This document shows, piece after piece, positions 1-11,508 of a DNA stretch of 64,000 nt (within the stretch, counting starts at the first letter, position 1; each line of letters starts with the position of its first letter). The notes below the pieces were generated by a model. That model was not told the origin of the DNA. It ran no database searches and saw only the letters and a program-made list of their open reading frames with translations. This DNA is from Boletus sp. NGJ (taxonomy: Eukaryota; Basidiomycota; Agaricomycetes; Boletales; Boletaceae). The stretch is taken from positions 1 through 64,000 of the forward strand of contig JAGTXK010000094.1 in NCBI GenBank assembly GCA_019096195.1, given 5' to 3'. The translations under genes and the position numbers were made by a program.

Positions 1-1680
1 CGATTACATCTTTACCTCGACCGCTGAAAATTGCCACGAGGCAAAGGAGATCCAGAGCGTCGCTCTGATGCCAGGCTATATTCCATCTTGTCTAGTTACG
101 GCAAAATGGAATCGACTTGGACCCCGCCCAGTATATTGTATTTCTGACGGTACTTGAACACTAGCCGCGTTTCGATTGTGTAAAACGGACAACCTAATGT
201 CTTAGTCTGGTCGAGGTTTCCTCGATAGGCTGCTGATGCTCTCATTGGTTTCGCGACACTAATGGCTGGAATAAGGACTGGACTGCCTCTGATTTGAGCA
301 TGCTTCGAATCGGAATTCCTGTGGGGCCTGATGAAAAGAACACCGGTTATACCTTGTGTGAATGACTGCGACAACGTTTTAACCCCAAACGTCGAATTCA
401 CGAGTCTCGTCGATTGAGTAGAAAGCAGTGCAAGCCGCGGCGGAACTTGCAACGACCACATGATGATAAGATTCACCTGATGAATGCCATTTATTTGATT
501 GGTGCTCTAGCTAGCCCTACAGCAACGGATGTAAATTTATAGGCTATCTGGAACCGTAAGTTATGTCAATGCCCGAGCCACCCACAGCATGCGATGGGGC
601 TCAGAGTGTAGCCGGGACTCGGGAGGTATTCCCCGTCTTTCCCCAGAGCTCGAGCGGGTGATATTTTATCTACTTACCGAGGTATTTCTAACCGTTTGAT
701 GCTCGTTGCATCCCGCGTAAAGACGTAGTAGCGAGTCAGCTCACAGGTTAGTTATCGTTCGCCCAAGTATACAAAGTCGCACGTCGAAACGCTCTGCGTG
801 CTCCGGGCTTATATTCGTGCATGTGGGCTGACAATTTTTTGCAGAAATAGAGCAATTGCGGACTCGGGATAAATACTACATACAGCACTGCGGCGAGCAT
901 GGGAGGTCGGGCCATGTCGACAGTACCTGAGCACTGCAGCTGAGCGGGGATCAATCGGGGCAGGTCAGAGGACCGTAGCAATCGGGACAGAGCGTATTGC
1001 CTCGTTGTCACTGATAAGTATGACTCTGGGATGCGGCCTCGCCAAGATGAGAACCGAAAGATCAGAGTCGTCACACAATAGTCATATCATGACTCATATG
1101 AGCACTCAGTAACGCATCGGAAAACAATTAGTCAAGAACGGAGTATCTTGTCTCGTATTGTCACTCAGAATAGTGGGAGTTTGAGTAATAGGCTGAGATT
1201 TTCGGACTGCTGTAATGACAGTGGGAGCAGATGCCTAGCACGAAAGGTAGACTGTGACAGCTGTGTTGAAACGAAATAGGCTGCTAAACGCGCTGGTCCA
1301 TTTCCATCGGTAGAATCCAAAAGGAAATGAACCGACGAGTCATCTCGAGTCCATGTTGACTCCGAGTCCTTTCCGATCCGTGCAGCAACATTACAACTCT
1401 AACTCTATACTGCGGCCAGCTTATACATAGCCTCCGTGATGAGTTATCGTGTCTGATCATGGAAATAACCGGTGCTTCAAAACCGGCTTCCGTCGATCAG
1501 TCATGACTCGAAGCGCAGTACAACCACAGCTGAGAATCACTAATCGCAACCCGGAGGTTTACTTCCGCGTGAGGATATAAATGAGATGGTGAGCAGCGCC
1601 AGATCTTCATCATAAAGTCACTGCACAACCACCGCTTTGCACATAAAGGCACCCATCTATCAATTAATACAGCACTCGTC
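1..1680. other. No recognisable gene
   Basis: Nothing on either strand could be tied to a known family. The open frames here are short, lack splice-linked continuation and read as low-quality peptide. The last 100 bases probably form the promoter and 5' leader of the small gene that starts at 1681. Confidence 0.5.
1575..1582 (+). promoter_or_regulatory. Possible TATA box
   Basis: The sequence ATATAAAT lies about 100 bases upstream of the ATG at 1681, a normal distance for a fungal TATA element. No other promoter element was identified. Confidence 0.35.
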
Positions 1681-2055
1681 ATGACCAGCAGACCCTCTGC
1701 ATCTTCTCCTCCCCCCTATTCTACCATGCATTCCCCCCCTCAGAAAGACTACGCGGCAGCCTTTGCTGCATTGCAGTCCCAATATGGTTTGCCATCAGGA
1801 GGTCTCCTTGTTCCATCATCGCTTCCCAAGACAGACACCACTATAACGCGGAAGTGGTACAAATGGGGAGCGTCTCCCTCTTCGTCCACCGCATCCCTGA
1901 CGCGACCCACGGCACGGCCTGACGCGACACCCCCACTGTCGCAATGCGCCGTGCCGACTCAAGGGACTCTGACCGAGTCTGAATTGCGACTCGCCAATCT
2001 GATGGCAGAGTACGGTCACGGGCCTGTCTCACAAGCCCATTTCAATCGTAAATGA
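1681..2055 (+). CDS. Small Pro/Ser-rich protein of unknown function
   Basis: A single uninterrupted frame of 124 residues begins at an ATG preceded by GTC and ends in TGA. The N-terminal 15 residues are almost all Ser, Pro and Thr. The middle holds a short aromatic/basic patch (RKWYKWG near residues 58-64) and the C-terminus looks weakly helical (ESELRLANLMAEYG). There is no signal peptide or membrane segment, and I do not recognise the family. A TATA-like element lies about 100 bases upstream. The case for a gene rests on the biased, protein-like composition and the promoter spacing; a chance open frame cannot be excluded. Confidence 0.5.
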   Translation: MTSRPSASSPPPYSTMHSPPQKDYAAAFAALQSQYGLPSGGLLVPSSLPKTDTTITRKWYKWGASPSSSTASLTRPTARPDATPPLSQCAVPTQGTLTESELRLANLMAEYGHGPVSQAHFNRK

Positions 2056-2389
2056 TGCGATGGTCTCCCATCACATTGCAATGTGCGTGAGGTTCGCTGT
2101 GAACGACATTCATTGTCGTAATACTGAAGGTGTATGATCTAGGCGCTGGTACCTGTTTTATTTGGCGCTTTGACGCTGCGGGGATCGTAATTCGGGCTGA
2201 AAAAGTTATTTATACAGTACTGTAGAATAGTATACAACGGCTACATCAATATGATATGTTTGTGTAAAATATCGGTAGTCACTCTGCTTGACGAAGTGTG
2301 ACAATTTGTGACATATCCATAAAAATCTCGCGTATTTTTGATTATTTGTGCAAGGTATATTGCGGTGAACCTTGTGTCGGAACTGTACG

Positions 2390-2829
2390 ATGCTGCCATC
2401 ACTCATCTTGCGGTCAGGCAGGTCAGCTTGGAAAGGTCAGTTTTTGTTATATATCAATGGTCAGCTCTAAGACGTATATTAGGTCCATACTTTGTGGCCT
2501 TTTCAAACCTGAAGCAAGCGTTGGAGGACAATGTCCCCATACGCACAAACGCGCGGGCTTGTACCATCCTGCCAAATTTCGTCGGGTGAGTGGGTCGGTT
2601 AGGAGTGTTCCTTTTACTTGACCTGTGAACGTTGACAGCGTCCGATTTTTGGTACACAACGGCAAGGACTACGTCCCAGTGGCGGTCACTCAAGACATGA
2701 TTGGCCACAAGCTCGGTGAATTTGCCCACACAAAGAAACGATTCACTTACAAGCAAGTGTTTTCTTGACGTTAATTTTACTCACGACTCACTGTTTGAAA
2801 ACTACTCTAGGGCAACAAAGAATCGATGA
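2390..2829 (+). CDS. RSM19: Mitochondrial small-subunit ribosomal protein uS19m
   Basis: Four exons (2390-2435, 2483-2585, 2639-2752, 2811-2829) give 282 bases, encoding 93 residues plus stop, close to the roughly 91 residues of the yeast homologue. The N-terminus carries the family start GRSAWKGPYFV. The core shows [17 protein letters not shown], then HNGKDYVPV, then [10 protein letters not shown] and KKRFTY, the classic S19 signature order. S19 sits in the head of the small ribosomal subunit and contacts S13 and rRNA; the short basic N-terminus fits import into mitochondria. The first two introns are GT-AG. The third begins with GCAAGT and ends with CTAG, a canonical GC-AG intron, and only this choice restores the expected C-terminus KATKNR. 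Exons sum exactly to whole codons, so the gene looks intact. The symbol follows the yeast name. Confidence 0.93.
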
Positions 2830-3299
2830 GTTGCCATGCACTGTTTCAGTTCGGCCATCTTGCCCCGCGAATCTTAAGGCGATGTGTGATGGATCACCCA
2901 CGGGGATGTTGCCCGGCGTCGACAGAAGCTCGGAGCAGAAGACAGCTCGTATCGTGAATGTAGATGGCTCACATCTGCCCGGTCTGGAATGTATAGCCCA
3001 AGTACATTGTCTTTTTTTGTGATCTCTGTTACCGTAGCGATATGTTTTGGTGGGCGGGTACATCCGAGCTGAGCCACGACCGAATCTTGCCACTTCTCCT
3101 TCTACTTGTTTCGTATCGTCCCTAATTTGTTTCGCTGTACTTGTTTATTCCTGCGCGCTCGTCGTCTATCACAGCGAGGAATCGCACCGTGACGACCACC
3201 TGTTTGAGCGACTCGTTACTATTTGGTCCCAACCTCTTCAACCCCCCCGCTGACACAACCCCACGCCTCGAGCCTCGTGCTTTAATTTCTGGATGGACA

Positions 3300-6203
3300 A
3301 TGGCCTTCAACGTTTCCGCGGCGAACCTGACTCCTTCCAGACCTGCACCACAGGCACCTCTGCGGCGAATAACAGATTCTCCATCATCATCACAGTACAA
3401 TAACGCTCTCCAAACCTCGGGCTACAACACATCATTCTCATCCGGCTCATCGTATGCTTCGGACTACACCGGCATAGGCGGATCTCCAATTCGGTACTCA
3501 GACACATCGATGAACTCTCATGTCATTCGGAACGGTATGGTCAGCTTGAAGGAGGAGGGTTTTGCCAGTTTTATGTTCTTGAGAAAATGGTTGATCTTGA
3601 AGGAGTCTATGCTGACTATACATAAGACCGAGGTGCGTAGGATCGGCGCACAATCAGCTTCTTGCGCTCTCCAAAATCGTTTTCCTCGTTTATGCACTGA
3701 TGTCGTGCTGCACAGTCTTCCCCGGTACAAAGCATGATCATGTTGCATGATATAACCAATATCGAACGTGTAGACTTGAAGCCTTATTGTCTGCTCCTGG
3801 AGACCAAGGACAAGCGATACCACCTTGCCCTAAAAAATGATGAGGAGCTCTACGGTTGGCAGGATGATATCTACTCCCGAAGCCCCTTGATGGGCGTCAG
3901 CAACCCAACGAATTTCGTGCACAAGGTACACGTCGGGTTTGATCCCATTTCTGGCGCCTTTACCGTACGTTTTTGATCATCTGCTCACTTACTCGACATC
4001 TGATTGTATTCCCTGTACTCTGACGGACAGGGCATGCCCGAGCAATGGAGCAAGTTGCTCACGAAATCAGCCATCACCCGAGAAGACTACGCAAAGGACC
4101 CGCAAGCTGTGCTCGACGTCCTCGAGTTTTACACCGATCATCAGAAGCGCGAACTCGAAGAGATGGGGCATGGGCATGTCTCCAATTGCACGCACTGTCT
4201 CGGGCAACTCGACCGGCTCGTCGCTCGCACCATTCTCGGTCGACGGCACCACCCCTCCCCCACGGTTCAACGCCGGGACAGGCCTTGGCGGTACAGCCCT
4301 CAGCAAAATACCCTCTCCCTTCGATGCTCGGTCCCCAGGGCCAAAACGCCAGGAAAACGCACCCACCGAAATGTCCTCGAGCACCTCCTCACAAAACGGT
4401 CTTTCCCCCACCGCCCTCGCTGCCGCGCGTGCCGCGGAACTGGTGAGCAGCTCGCATACCCAACACGCACACACCATTTCCTCTGCGGGTCAGGGGACGG
4501 GAGCGCGTACACAGATTCCGGCCATATTGCAGGCGTCGACGTCACTTCAGCCGAGTCGACCTGCACCACCTCGTCCGTTGTTGACGGCGACGCGTCCGGC
4601 GCCTGCTGCTCCTAAACCGCTTATCACTGATCGTACTCCGTCAACGGCTGATCTACGTGCGAGAACGCAGGCTCGTGGTGGGCCCGAGTGCACGTCAAAG
4701 CCTTCCTTGGACAAACAGCCCTCCGTGGACGTACTGAGAGACAAGGAACGTGAACAGCGAGAGCAACGGCGGAGAGAGGAACGGGAGCGAGAGAAAGAGA
4801 GGGAGCGGGAGCGAGAACGGGAGAGACAGCGAGCCAGGGAAGAGACCGAGCGTTCTGCTGTCGTCCCGCCTAATTTGACCCCGGCGACCACGCTTCTAGC
4901 GACGCAGGCTGTTCTTGGGGTTGCTGGCGCGACTGTCGGGCCTCCCACTGTGAAGCCATTGCAACCGGCGAAGAAGAAGGAGATGCCTACCCCTGATGTC
5001 ACCATCACTGCTCCCGAGGGCGAGGATCCCGGCGTTGCTGAGGCGGCGAAGAAGCTCGAGAAGCCAAAGGAGAAGGAGAAGCGCATCAGCACTATGACGG
5101 AGGCTCAGATCATGGAGAAACTTCGCTCAGTCGTGTCCGAGGATGATCCGAAGACGCTATACAGCAAGATCAGGAAAGTTGGTCAAGGGTGTGTCTCCAA
5201 TCTATTGCTACCTGTTGAAGATGTTCATTTACGTAATACAGTGCATCTGGGCATGTCTATGTCGCGAAGACTCTGGCCAGTGGCAGGAAAGTAGCTATCA
5301 AAGAGATGGATCTCTCCCACCAACCGAGAAAAGAACTCATCGTGAATGAAATTCTCGTCATGAAAGAGTCTCAGCATCCCAATATTGTCAACTTCCTGGA
5401 ATCGTATCTCGTCAAGAACACCGAACTTTGGGTGGTCATGGAGTACATGGAGGGAGGTGCACTCACTGACATCATAGAAAATAACACGCTAGAGGAAGAC
5501 CAGATCTCAAGTATAAGTTCAGAAGTAAGCATTTTCGATGGTCTTTAGATCGGTTGATCTCATCGCTGCCTCTAAGACGTGCAAAGGGTTATGCCACCTG
5601 CATAGCCAATCCATCATCCACCGTGATATCAAGTCCGATAACGTTCTCTTAGACGCAGAGGGTCGCGTCAAGATCAGTGCGTGTCATTCAACCTTGTCCT
5701 TACTCACCCCTCTGATCGCCTCTCAGCTGATTTCGGTTTCTGCGCCAAGCTCACCGATCAAAAGTCGAAGCGAGCGACCATGGTGGGTACACCTTACTGG
5801 ATGGCGCCCGAGGTCGTCAAGCAGAAGGAATACGGTGCCAAAGTCGACATTTGGTCGCTTGGTATTATGGCGATTGAGATGATCGAAAATGAGCCGCCGT
5901 ATTTGGACGAAGAACCGCTCAAGGCGTTGTACTTGATCGCAACTAATGGCACGCCGACGTTGAAGAAACCAGAGGCGTTGAGTAAGGAGCTCAAGAGTTT
6001 CTTGAGCGTGTGTCTCTGCGTCGACGTCCGAAGTCGAGCCAACTCGAGCGAGTTGTTGCAGGTCGGTCGTCCCATCACATGCTGCCTGCCGTTCTCTGAC
6101 GTTCACATGCACAACGCAGCACGATTTTTTGAAGAAGGCGTGTGCGCCGTCTGGGTTGGCGCCGCTGTTGCGGTTCAGGAAGAAACAAGCCCCGTCATCA
6201 TGA
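3300..6203 (+). CDS. CLA4: Cla4-type p21-activated protein kinase (PH-CRIB-kinase)
   Basis: Seven exons are supported: 3300-3632, 3716-3964, 4031-5188, 5242-5524, 5577-5676, 5727-6061 and 6120-6203. The product is about 846 residues, close to yeast Cla4 (842). A PH domain starts near residue 80 (GMVSLKEEG...FLRKWLIL). A CRIB/p21-binding segment follows ([16 protein letters not shown] equivalent, here [16 protein letters not shown]), then a Pro/Ser-rich and Arg/Glu-rich linker. The C-terminal Ser/Thr kinase shows [29 protein letters not shown], a DFG loop and [10 protein letters not shown]. Such kinases bind Cdc42/Rac-GTP and drive polarity, septins and cytokinesis. The kinase frame is offset by +1 from the CRIB frame: near 4165-4180 one base is surplus, and the exon total is exactly one above a multiple of three. 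A sequencing or allelic indel is likeliest, though a cryptic intron in the unconserved linker is possible. CNOT11 lies convergently downstream. Confidence 0.92.
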
Positions 6204-6300
6204 GCACGTTTGACGTTTTCAGTCGCATTGACGCCGTTTTGAATCTGGCTTTCTTTCCTTGCCCCATTCCTGTTCCCCCTTTTTTTCTCTTCTTCTTGCA

Positions 6301-6314
6301 TATATATATATATA
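6301..6314. repeat. TA dinucleotide microsatellite, about seven units
   Basis: Seven TA units lie in the presumed 3' untranslated region of the kinase gene, inside a long CT-rich tract. Confidence 0.85.
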
Positions 6315-6572
6315 CACTTGGTCCCCTCTGCCTCCCTTTCTTTATCTTCTCTCCACCTCATATCGGACGACTTCGGCGGTTTTGCACGGTGTTCGTCCTT
6401 TGCCTCGACAGCCTCTCGCCCGTCTCCAGTCCGGTCCCACCCGACTACTTTCATGCCTTGACCTCCCCTTGTAATTTACCCAGACCTAAACCAAACCGTT
6501 AACGCACCGAATTCCTGCTCTACCTTTTATCCCCCTCTCGCCATCCATTTTGGACGACTGAACGATACGTAG

Positions 6573-6587
6573 GCGCGCGCGCGCGCG
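6573..6587. repeat. GC dinucleotide run
   Basis: An alternating GC/CG tract of about seven units lies between the kinase and CNOT11. It is a possible Z-DNA-prone tract and a likely length polymorphism. Confidence 0.8.
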
Positions 6588-7223
6588 TTCCTTTTCCGTC
6601 TCTGTCTCTCTTCTTTCCCTGTGCGTAGTGATGCCTTGATGCGAATGTCAAGTACCAACGGTCTCTGTTGTAATTATGGATTCCACTTTCTTTTCTTCTT
6701 CTGTCCGTGTCACTCTCGTATCTGATTTTGAGGCATACACTGAATTTTTTTCATTCTTTGTGCATGTGATAAACTCTTTTCGTATGGGTGTTGCTCGCAA
6801 ACCGCGATGTGCATACAATATCATAGGCGTATCCGTGATGATTCGGAGGACGACAAAAACGCGACATGAATGAAATCAACATGCAAAAAAAAGGCACATG
6901 GGTACGATACACGATACGATGCATGAGTGAGGCATAACGGTGTGAGTACGGACGACGACGACGACAACGATGAACAAACAGACATGAGAAGAGACGCGGG
7001 TAAGACGAGGCATGGGTGGATCGTGTTGATGGAGCGGACGTGGATGTCAGACGTATGCTGGATGGAAGAGGAGGAATGGTTCGTGAGTTTCTGCATAGTC
7101 AAAAAGAGCCGCAAAGCCATATGGAAAATAAAGCTATTGACGAGTGGGTGACAGTCATGATATCGATGACAATGGTGGTGGTAGCATGGTCATGGTGACC
7201 TAAGAGCATAAACGGGCGTGTCC

Positions 7224-8896
7224 TCAAAACCGGCCGGCAGCCAAAAGGCGGTAAAGCGCGTTCGCTTCCTCAAACCGCGAGTTACGCAGCGTGAAATGCG
7301 CCATCTCGGCGGTGTCCGCATCCAAGGCCATGTCCACGATCGAAACCCTCAACAGGGAGGCATAGAAACGACAGAGCTAGACACCCGACACACCGTGAGC
7401 GCACGATCAAAAGTCGACGTAACCAAATGGTGTGATCGCTACCCACGTTTTGAACGCCTTTTGCAAAGCGATCGTCACTGATGAGCCCTTCTCGCTCTTC
7501 TCTCTCGGCACTGTCGAGCCATTTGATGCTTTCATGAATAAACCGCCCGAGAGCCTCGACACGGACTACATCAGCGACAGTTGTTTTACCCCCTGTGGCA
7601 GGGTCGATGACGATGGACGCATCCCGGAGCAAGCGGACGAGAAGATCAAAAGAAGGCAATGTCGGAGGAAGCTTCGTCAGGACATCTAGATAAGGGTAAG
7701 GTCCTTGTGACTGTGCGTTAGAGGTGGTTAACAACGCCAAAAAAAGTTGATAGGCTAGATTAGGATTATTAGCGACAATGGATGGCAGATCCATTGACGT
7801 TATCATAGGAGGCGACGCTAGGTTGGGTATCATTGGGGTCAGAATCTGTCGCATGTACGAGGTGAGAATGATGTCCGATGCGCTCTTCAAGGAGCACGTA
7901 CCCGTTGTTCCGTAAGTGTAAGTACTCGGTCGCGAGCTGCTAGAAGCAGCTTCATACTTTGAGCAATTCGCTCCTTCATTTCATCTTCCTCAGGGTTCAC
8001 TGATACCTCTACGGTCTGCGCCGAAGAGGGAGACTTGGGTTTGAAAGGCTTGGCGGGCTTTTCACCTTCCCCCTGTTGGGGGTTGATGGCGGCAATACCC
8101 CTGTAAGACAGATATAGAAAGTTTGCTACAGAACGAGCCAACTCAGTTTTCTACTTACGGCTCGGGCGTGCTCGTTTCCGCAAAGTTCTCTTCGTCCAAA
8201 AACAGATGTAAAGCTCTAAGTTCAGGGAGAAGTGGGGACCTTGTGAGCGTGCTAGGAGAATAGGGGCCAATCTGCAGAAAGGTCAGCGGGATGACCTACG
8301 ACGGGGGAGAAGGAATGTACATCATTTCCGTCCCCTTTGAGAATTTTCCAGAGGACCCATACTAGCTGCTCATTGTCACTGAAACCACCTTCGGCAGTGA
8401 CCTTGATGGCATAACCTCTCTCCTTTAGGAAGGTACCATACAGAGCAGACTTGAACGGGTTGAGGGAAATCGGATAAGGAGCGTACATTGAATACAAGAT
8501 GAATGAAACGAGAATGCGTTGAGCGAGCTGAAGTCACGGGAGAAGGTGACGTAGTGAATATGAGATGAACCATTAGCGCAAATAGTGTGTACTAACTTCG
8601 ACAGAAGAATTGAGAAGGGGCAACAACGCGTCAAGAGCCAGCTGGAATCGCGCGGTGGGCTGTACGAGCTGAGAGAAAGCCTGTGCAGCTGTGGAACAAG
8701 GAAGGGTATAGGCGCGGACTAGGAGGTGTGCAACTGACGCCCGGACAGGGTCCCCTGAACTGATCTGACCCGGGAAAGTTGGAGATAAAATATTTGAGGC
8801 CGCTGAGGACTTTGGAAAGAGTCTCGAACCAGCCATGGCTGGTGTGCCCGGACTGACCCTGCTCGCTGTCGGCAACGGCGACGAGGAAGTCATCAT
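7224..8896 (-). CDS. CCR4-NOT complex subunit CNOT11 homologue
   Basis: Exons on the minus strand: from the start to 8597, 8527-8321, 8271-8159, 8100 to about 7890 running on to 7447, and 7376-7224. The C-terminal half matches the CNOT11 (C2orf29/DUF2363) core: LPSIVANNPNLAYQLFLALL, then LPPTLPSFDLLVRLL, RFIHESIKWL, and LCRFYASLLR before an FTLRNSRFEEANALYRLL ending. The N-terminal half shows the family's helical region (LYSMYAPYPISLNPFKSALY). CNOT11 joins CNOT10 as a module on the NOT1 scaffold of the mRNA deadenylase. The start is uncertain (ATG at 8896, 8893 or 8836). Near 7890 the frame changes as if one base were missing just after LTEQR; the exon sum is one short of a multiple of three, so an indel error or damaged allele is likely. 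Length is about 475 residues. Confidence 0.85.
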
Positions 8897-9105
8897 CCGA
8901 ATTACCAACGTCAAAGTCAAATGCCCATTACTTTCATATCTCGTTTGTCCTTGTTTGCTTTCCGTGGCAACGGATGGCTGTGTAACCCCGGATGACATAA
9001 CGCAATCGCTTCGTCCAAGGGCGTAATTTATATCTTGTGCAGCAAAACTTTAAAAAATGTATCGGACTACCTGACATTCCGCAGTCCCTTTCTCAGACTT
9101 TTACC

Positions 9106-9830
9106 ATGACCATCATACACAGCGTTGGCCTAAGGTCACTGGGCTCAGATACCCAAAGCACTCAGGTCAGACATACCTTGGATCAGAACTTGATCGGTCC
9201 CGCTGACCGACCACCACGCAGTCCCTGATTCAATATTCCTACTTTATCGCTGCAGCCGTGATCCTGTTCGCTCTTGTAATTCTTAGGTATGTTCCATACG
9301 ACGACACTCTCATGCAGATCTGACACCATAGGGTCTGAAGAATCATCATTCTGCGAAGGCGCAATCGGACACTTTCTGACTTCTTCCGAATAGGCGGCAG
9401 TTCTCGATATTCCTACGGCTCACCTCCCCCGATGGAATCCAACTACGGCTCAATGTACCATGGCATACAATTAACTCCTCTTCCAGTTGCGTACCGCCCA
9501 GACCGCAGGATACGTGCCACGGATACTGATGCGCATGGTCGCCGGCTTGATCCTACTATGGAGAATTGGGATGGAAAGGACGCTCTTCCGGCGTATGACA
9601 ATTTCGACAGACCACCCAAGTATGTTGAGGCCGGTTGGACACACGGAGGGCCTCCCCTGCCTGCGCAGCAATCTACGGTGACTCCAAGCCCGCAGGGGGA
9701 TCACAGTGGAATAGCACATCCGAACATCGCCGACGGAGCTACCGTGGACCCATTTTACCATACCTATGCTGTGGCAGGTATAACCCATGAGACCGAAGCA
9801 CGATCCCCTCACGACTTGGCTAGTAGCTGA
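9106..9830 (+). CDS. Small single-pass membrane protein, unknown function
   Basis: Three exons (9106-9165, 9222-9286, 9341-9830) sum to 615 bases, giving 204 residues plus stop. A 20-residue N-terminal segment leads into one hydrophobic helix (about residues 25-46, YFIAAAVILFALVILRIIIL), followed at once by the stop-transfer cluster RRRNR. The long C-terminal tail is polar and Pro/Tyr-rich with PPPMESNYGS and PPKYVEAG. By the positive-inside rule the tail is cytoplasmic. No family is recognised; the layout resembles the many short single-pass proteins with PPxY-like tails in Agaricomycetes. The second intron uses an acceptor CTGAAG at 9340, chosen because it keeps the frame and continues the helix into the basic cluster. 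The gene is divergent from CNOT11, sharing about 210 bases of upstream DNA. Confidence 0.7.
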
Positions 9831-11176
9831 CGAATATCTCCACCTCGATTTTTTGATACCTCTGTGCCGACTCTCTCCGCTCAGAGCGATACCACGAATT
9901 ATGTACTTGGTATGAATATTCCCACTAACGGACGTTGCTCGTCTCCACTCTACGTACTAGCACATATGATATCTAGTAAAAGCGGTTGCTTCATCACAGT
10001 TATAGAGTCGAGAACTGTTCTCTGCTCGAAAAGCTGCTCTTCCCGGCCCGGATGGGATGGTTGATCTCATGGATTCACTCACAGAGCCGCCACGGATTCA
10101 TGCCGCTATACCAGGCGTGCCCTCGTCGTCGAACTCAACTCATACAGTTGATGAGCTGCATGTCCTGGTCTTTAGAATGTTGTCTGAGACACAATTGACA
10201 TCGTCTCGAGCGATAGTGCATTCACAGAGGAGGCTGAGGACAAGGACAGGAGTGCTCAGGGTCTTGCCTAGGTGCAGACGTAACTGCGGATGTTCGATAG
10301 GATGCTGCGGTAGTGACTGTCAACGATTACGTGTGCATCATCCATGAAGTCTCCACACTACCTCATGATGGAAGGCCGCATCATCCACTTATGCGGCGTC
10401 CTACTCTCTTTGCTGAACCAGTGCACGTAGTCCGCACGTCGCACCGCTTGGGATGAACACTACATGGCAGGCGCACTCGAAGTTTTGGTTTACAGGACTC
10501 ACGGTAGTGAACCGGTGGGTGTTTTAGCAGTTGACGCCCCCTAAGGAAGGCAGCGCCGAGGATCAAACAGGCGACGTACAGTTCGGGGATTGTGTTGCTG
10601 ACGATGACCCATCTTTTACATACGCGAGATGAACGCGGCTCTCAGAGAATCTCGCGGGGACATTCCATCCCACTTCTCCCACGTCCCGCGGTGATGGTGT
10701 AATGCAATCGAATGCGATGAATGAAGAAGATAGGGCGAGAAGGTTTTCAGAGCGGACGAGTAGTTCATTCAGAAGGTGCGGTCGGCCTTTCGAGTGGCGG
10801 GTTTCATGTTCGCCCGACAGAGTCCATTGCGGTATTTGGGCGTAGGTGAACCTGTGCATCGTTGCCTTTTTGGACGTTGCCCGCTCGCACAATATTCCTT
10901 CCCAAACCACCATGTCGAACCAAGTTCGGTCAGCCCAAATGGATTCAAAAGGTACTGTTCCTTTCTGCCTGTGCGGAGAGCAGCGAAATGACGTGACGGT
11001 GCCCGCCAGTCGATCAGTTGCATTCACTGGCGAAATTTCTTGTCGCCAAGTTTGAGCAAGGAGGCGGGACCAATTACATCGACGAGGCAATCGTCCTTGA
11101 TCGCGAAGCACTTGAACTCCTGAGTAATATGTCTCCTTGACGTGGCTTGGAATTCATCTAAGTGATCGTTGTGACC
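9831..11176. other. Intergenic stretch, no confident gene
   Basis: The first 700 bases show nothing recognisable on either strand. The part next to the retroelement contains one longer minus-strand open frame, listed separately. No repeats or RNA genes were seen. Confidence 0.5.
10563..11111 (-). CDS. Doubtful open reading frame beside the LTR element
   Basis: About 180 codons are open on the minus strand without an obvious ATG near the upstream end. The downstream half reads protein-like (for example SFIAFDCITPSPRDVG) and a second open frame follows upstream at 11024-11215, running into the LTR boundary. This may be a fragment of a host gene disturbed by the gypsy element, or chance. No family is recognised and no splice model was found. 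Confidence 0.2.
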   Translation of the reverse strand: MLRDQGRLPRRCNWSRLLAQTWRQEISPVNATDRLAGTVTSFRCSPHRQKGTVPFESIWADRTWFDMVVWEGILCERATSKKATMHRFTYAQIPQWTLSGEHETRHSKGRPHLLNELLVRSENLLALSSSFIAFDCITPSPRDVGEVGWNVPARFSESRVHLAYVKDGSSSATQSPNCTSPV

Positions 11177-11508
11177 CGCAAGCGCGATATTCGAGGGAGA
11201 GAAAAGGAATTCCAAGATTGAGCTAATACAGGTGTTGTGGCGCTACTTATATACTAACTACTGGCGTGAGCACGGACCAGCTTAGGGCCGGTCGTGGAAC
11301 CTACTAGAATGTTCCGTACGACGTACGGTGACGTAGTGGGGTCTAGCCTGTTCTATGGGTATGGGGTTGTGACGTAGGCTGACTAGTGTGTGACGTATGG
11401 TCTAGACGTAAGGTCTAGGCATAATGGTAACTACGTAAGTGCGTTCGTGGGGTCGTCAAGTGTTAGCTAACTACGTAAATAAAGGCGAAAACGTCCGAGT
11501 TCGTTTCA
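11177..11508 (-). repeat. 3' LTR of the gypsy element
   Basis: About 332 bases are nearly identical to 18076-18404. On the minus strand it begins TGAAACGAAC directly after the polypurine tract. The other boundary, near CGCAAGCGCG on the plus strand, is where similarity between the two copies stops and may be off by a few bases. Confidence 0.88.

Larger units (their letters stand above)
6204..7223. other. Convergent intergenic region (3' ends of two genes)
   Basis: This kilobase separates the stop of the plus-strand kinase from the stop of the minus-strand CNOT11 gene. It is pyrimidine-rich near 6240-6540 and includes two simple repeats: a TA run at 6301-6314 and an alternating GC run at 6573-6587. 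No gene was recognised; it most likely holds the two 3' untranslated regions. Confidence 0.6.

Noticed and set aside
4547-6454. Long minus-strand frames under the Cla4 kinase
   Set aside because: They mirror the Arg/Glu-rich linker and kinase exons, giving Ser/Arg-rich or low-complexity peptides. The plus strand carries the conserved domains.
8835-9026. Plus-strand 63-codon frame overlapping the CNOT11 start
   Set aside because: It overlaps the N-terminal exon of CNOT11 head to head, has no continuation by splicing and ends before the membrane-protein gene. Coding evidence is weak.
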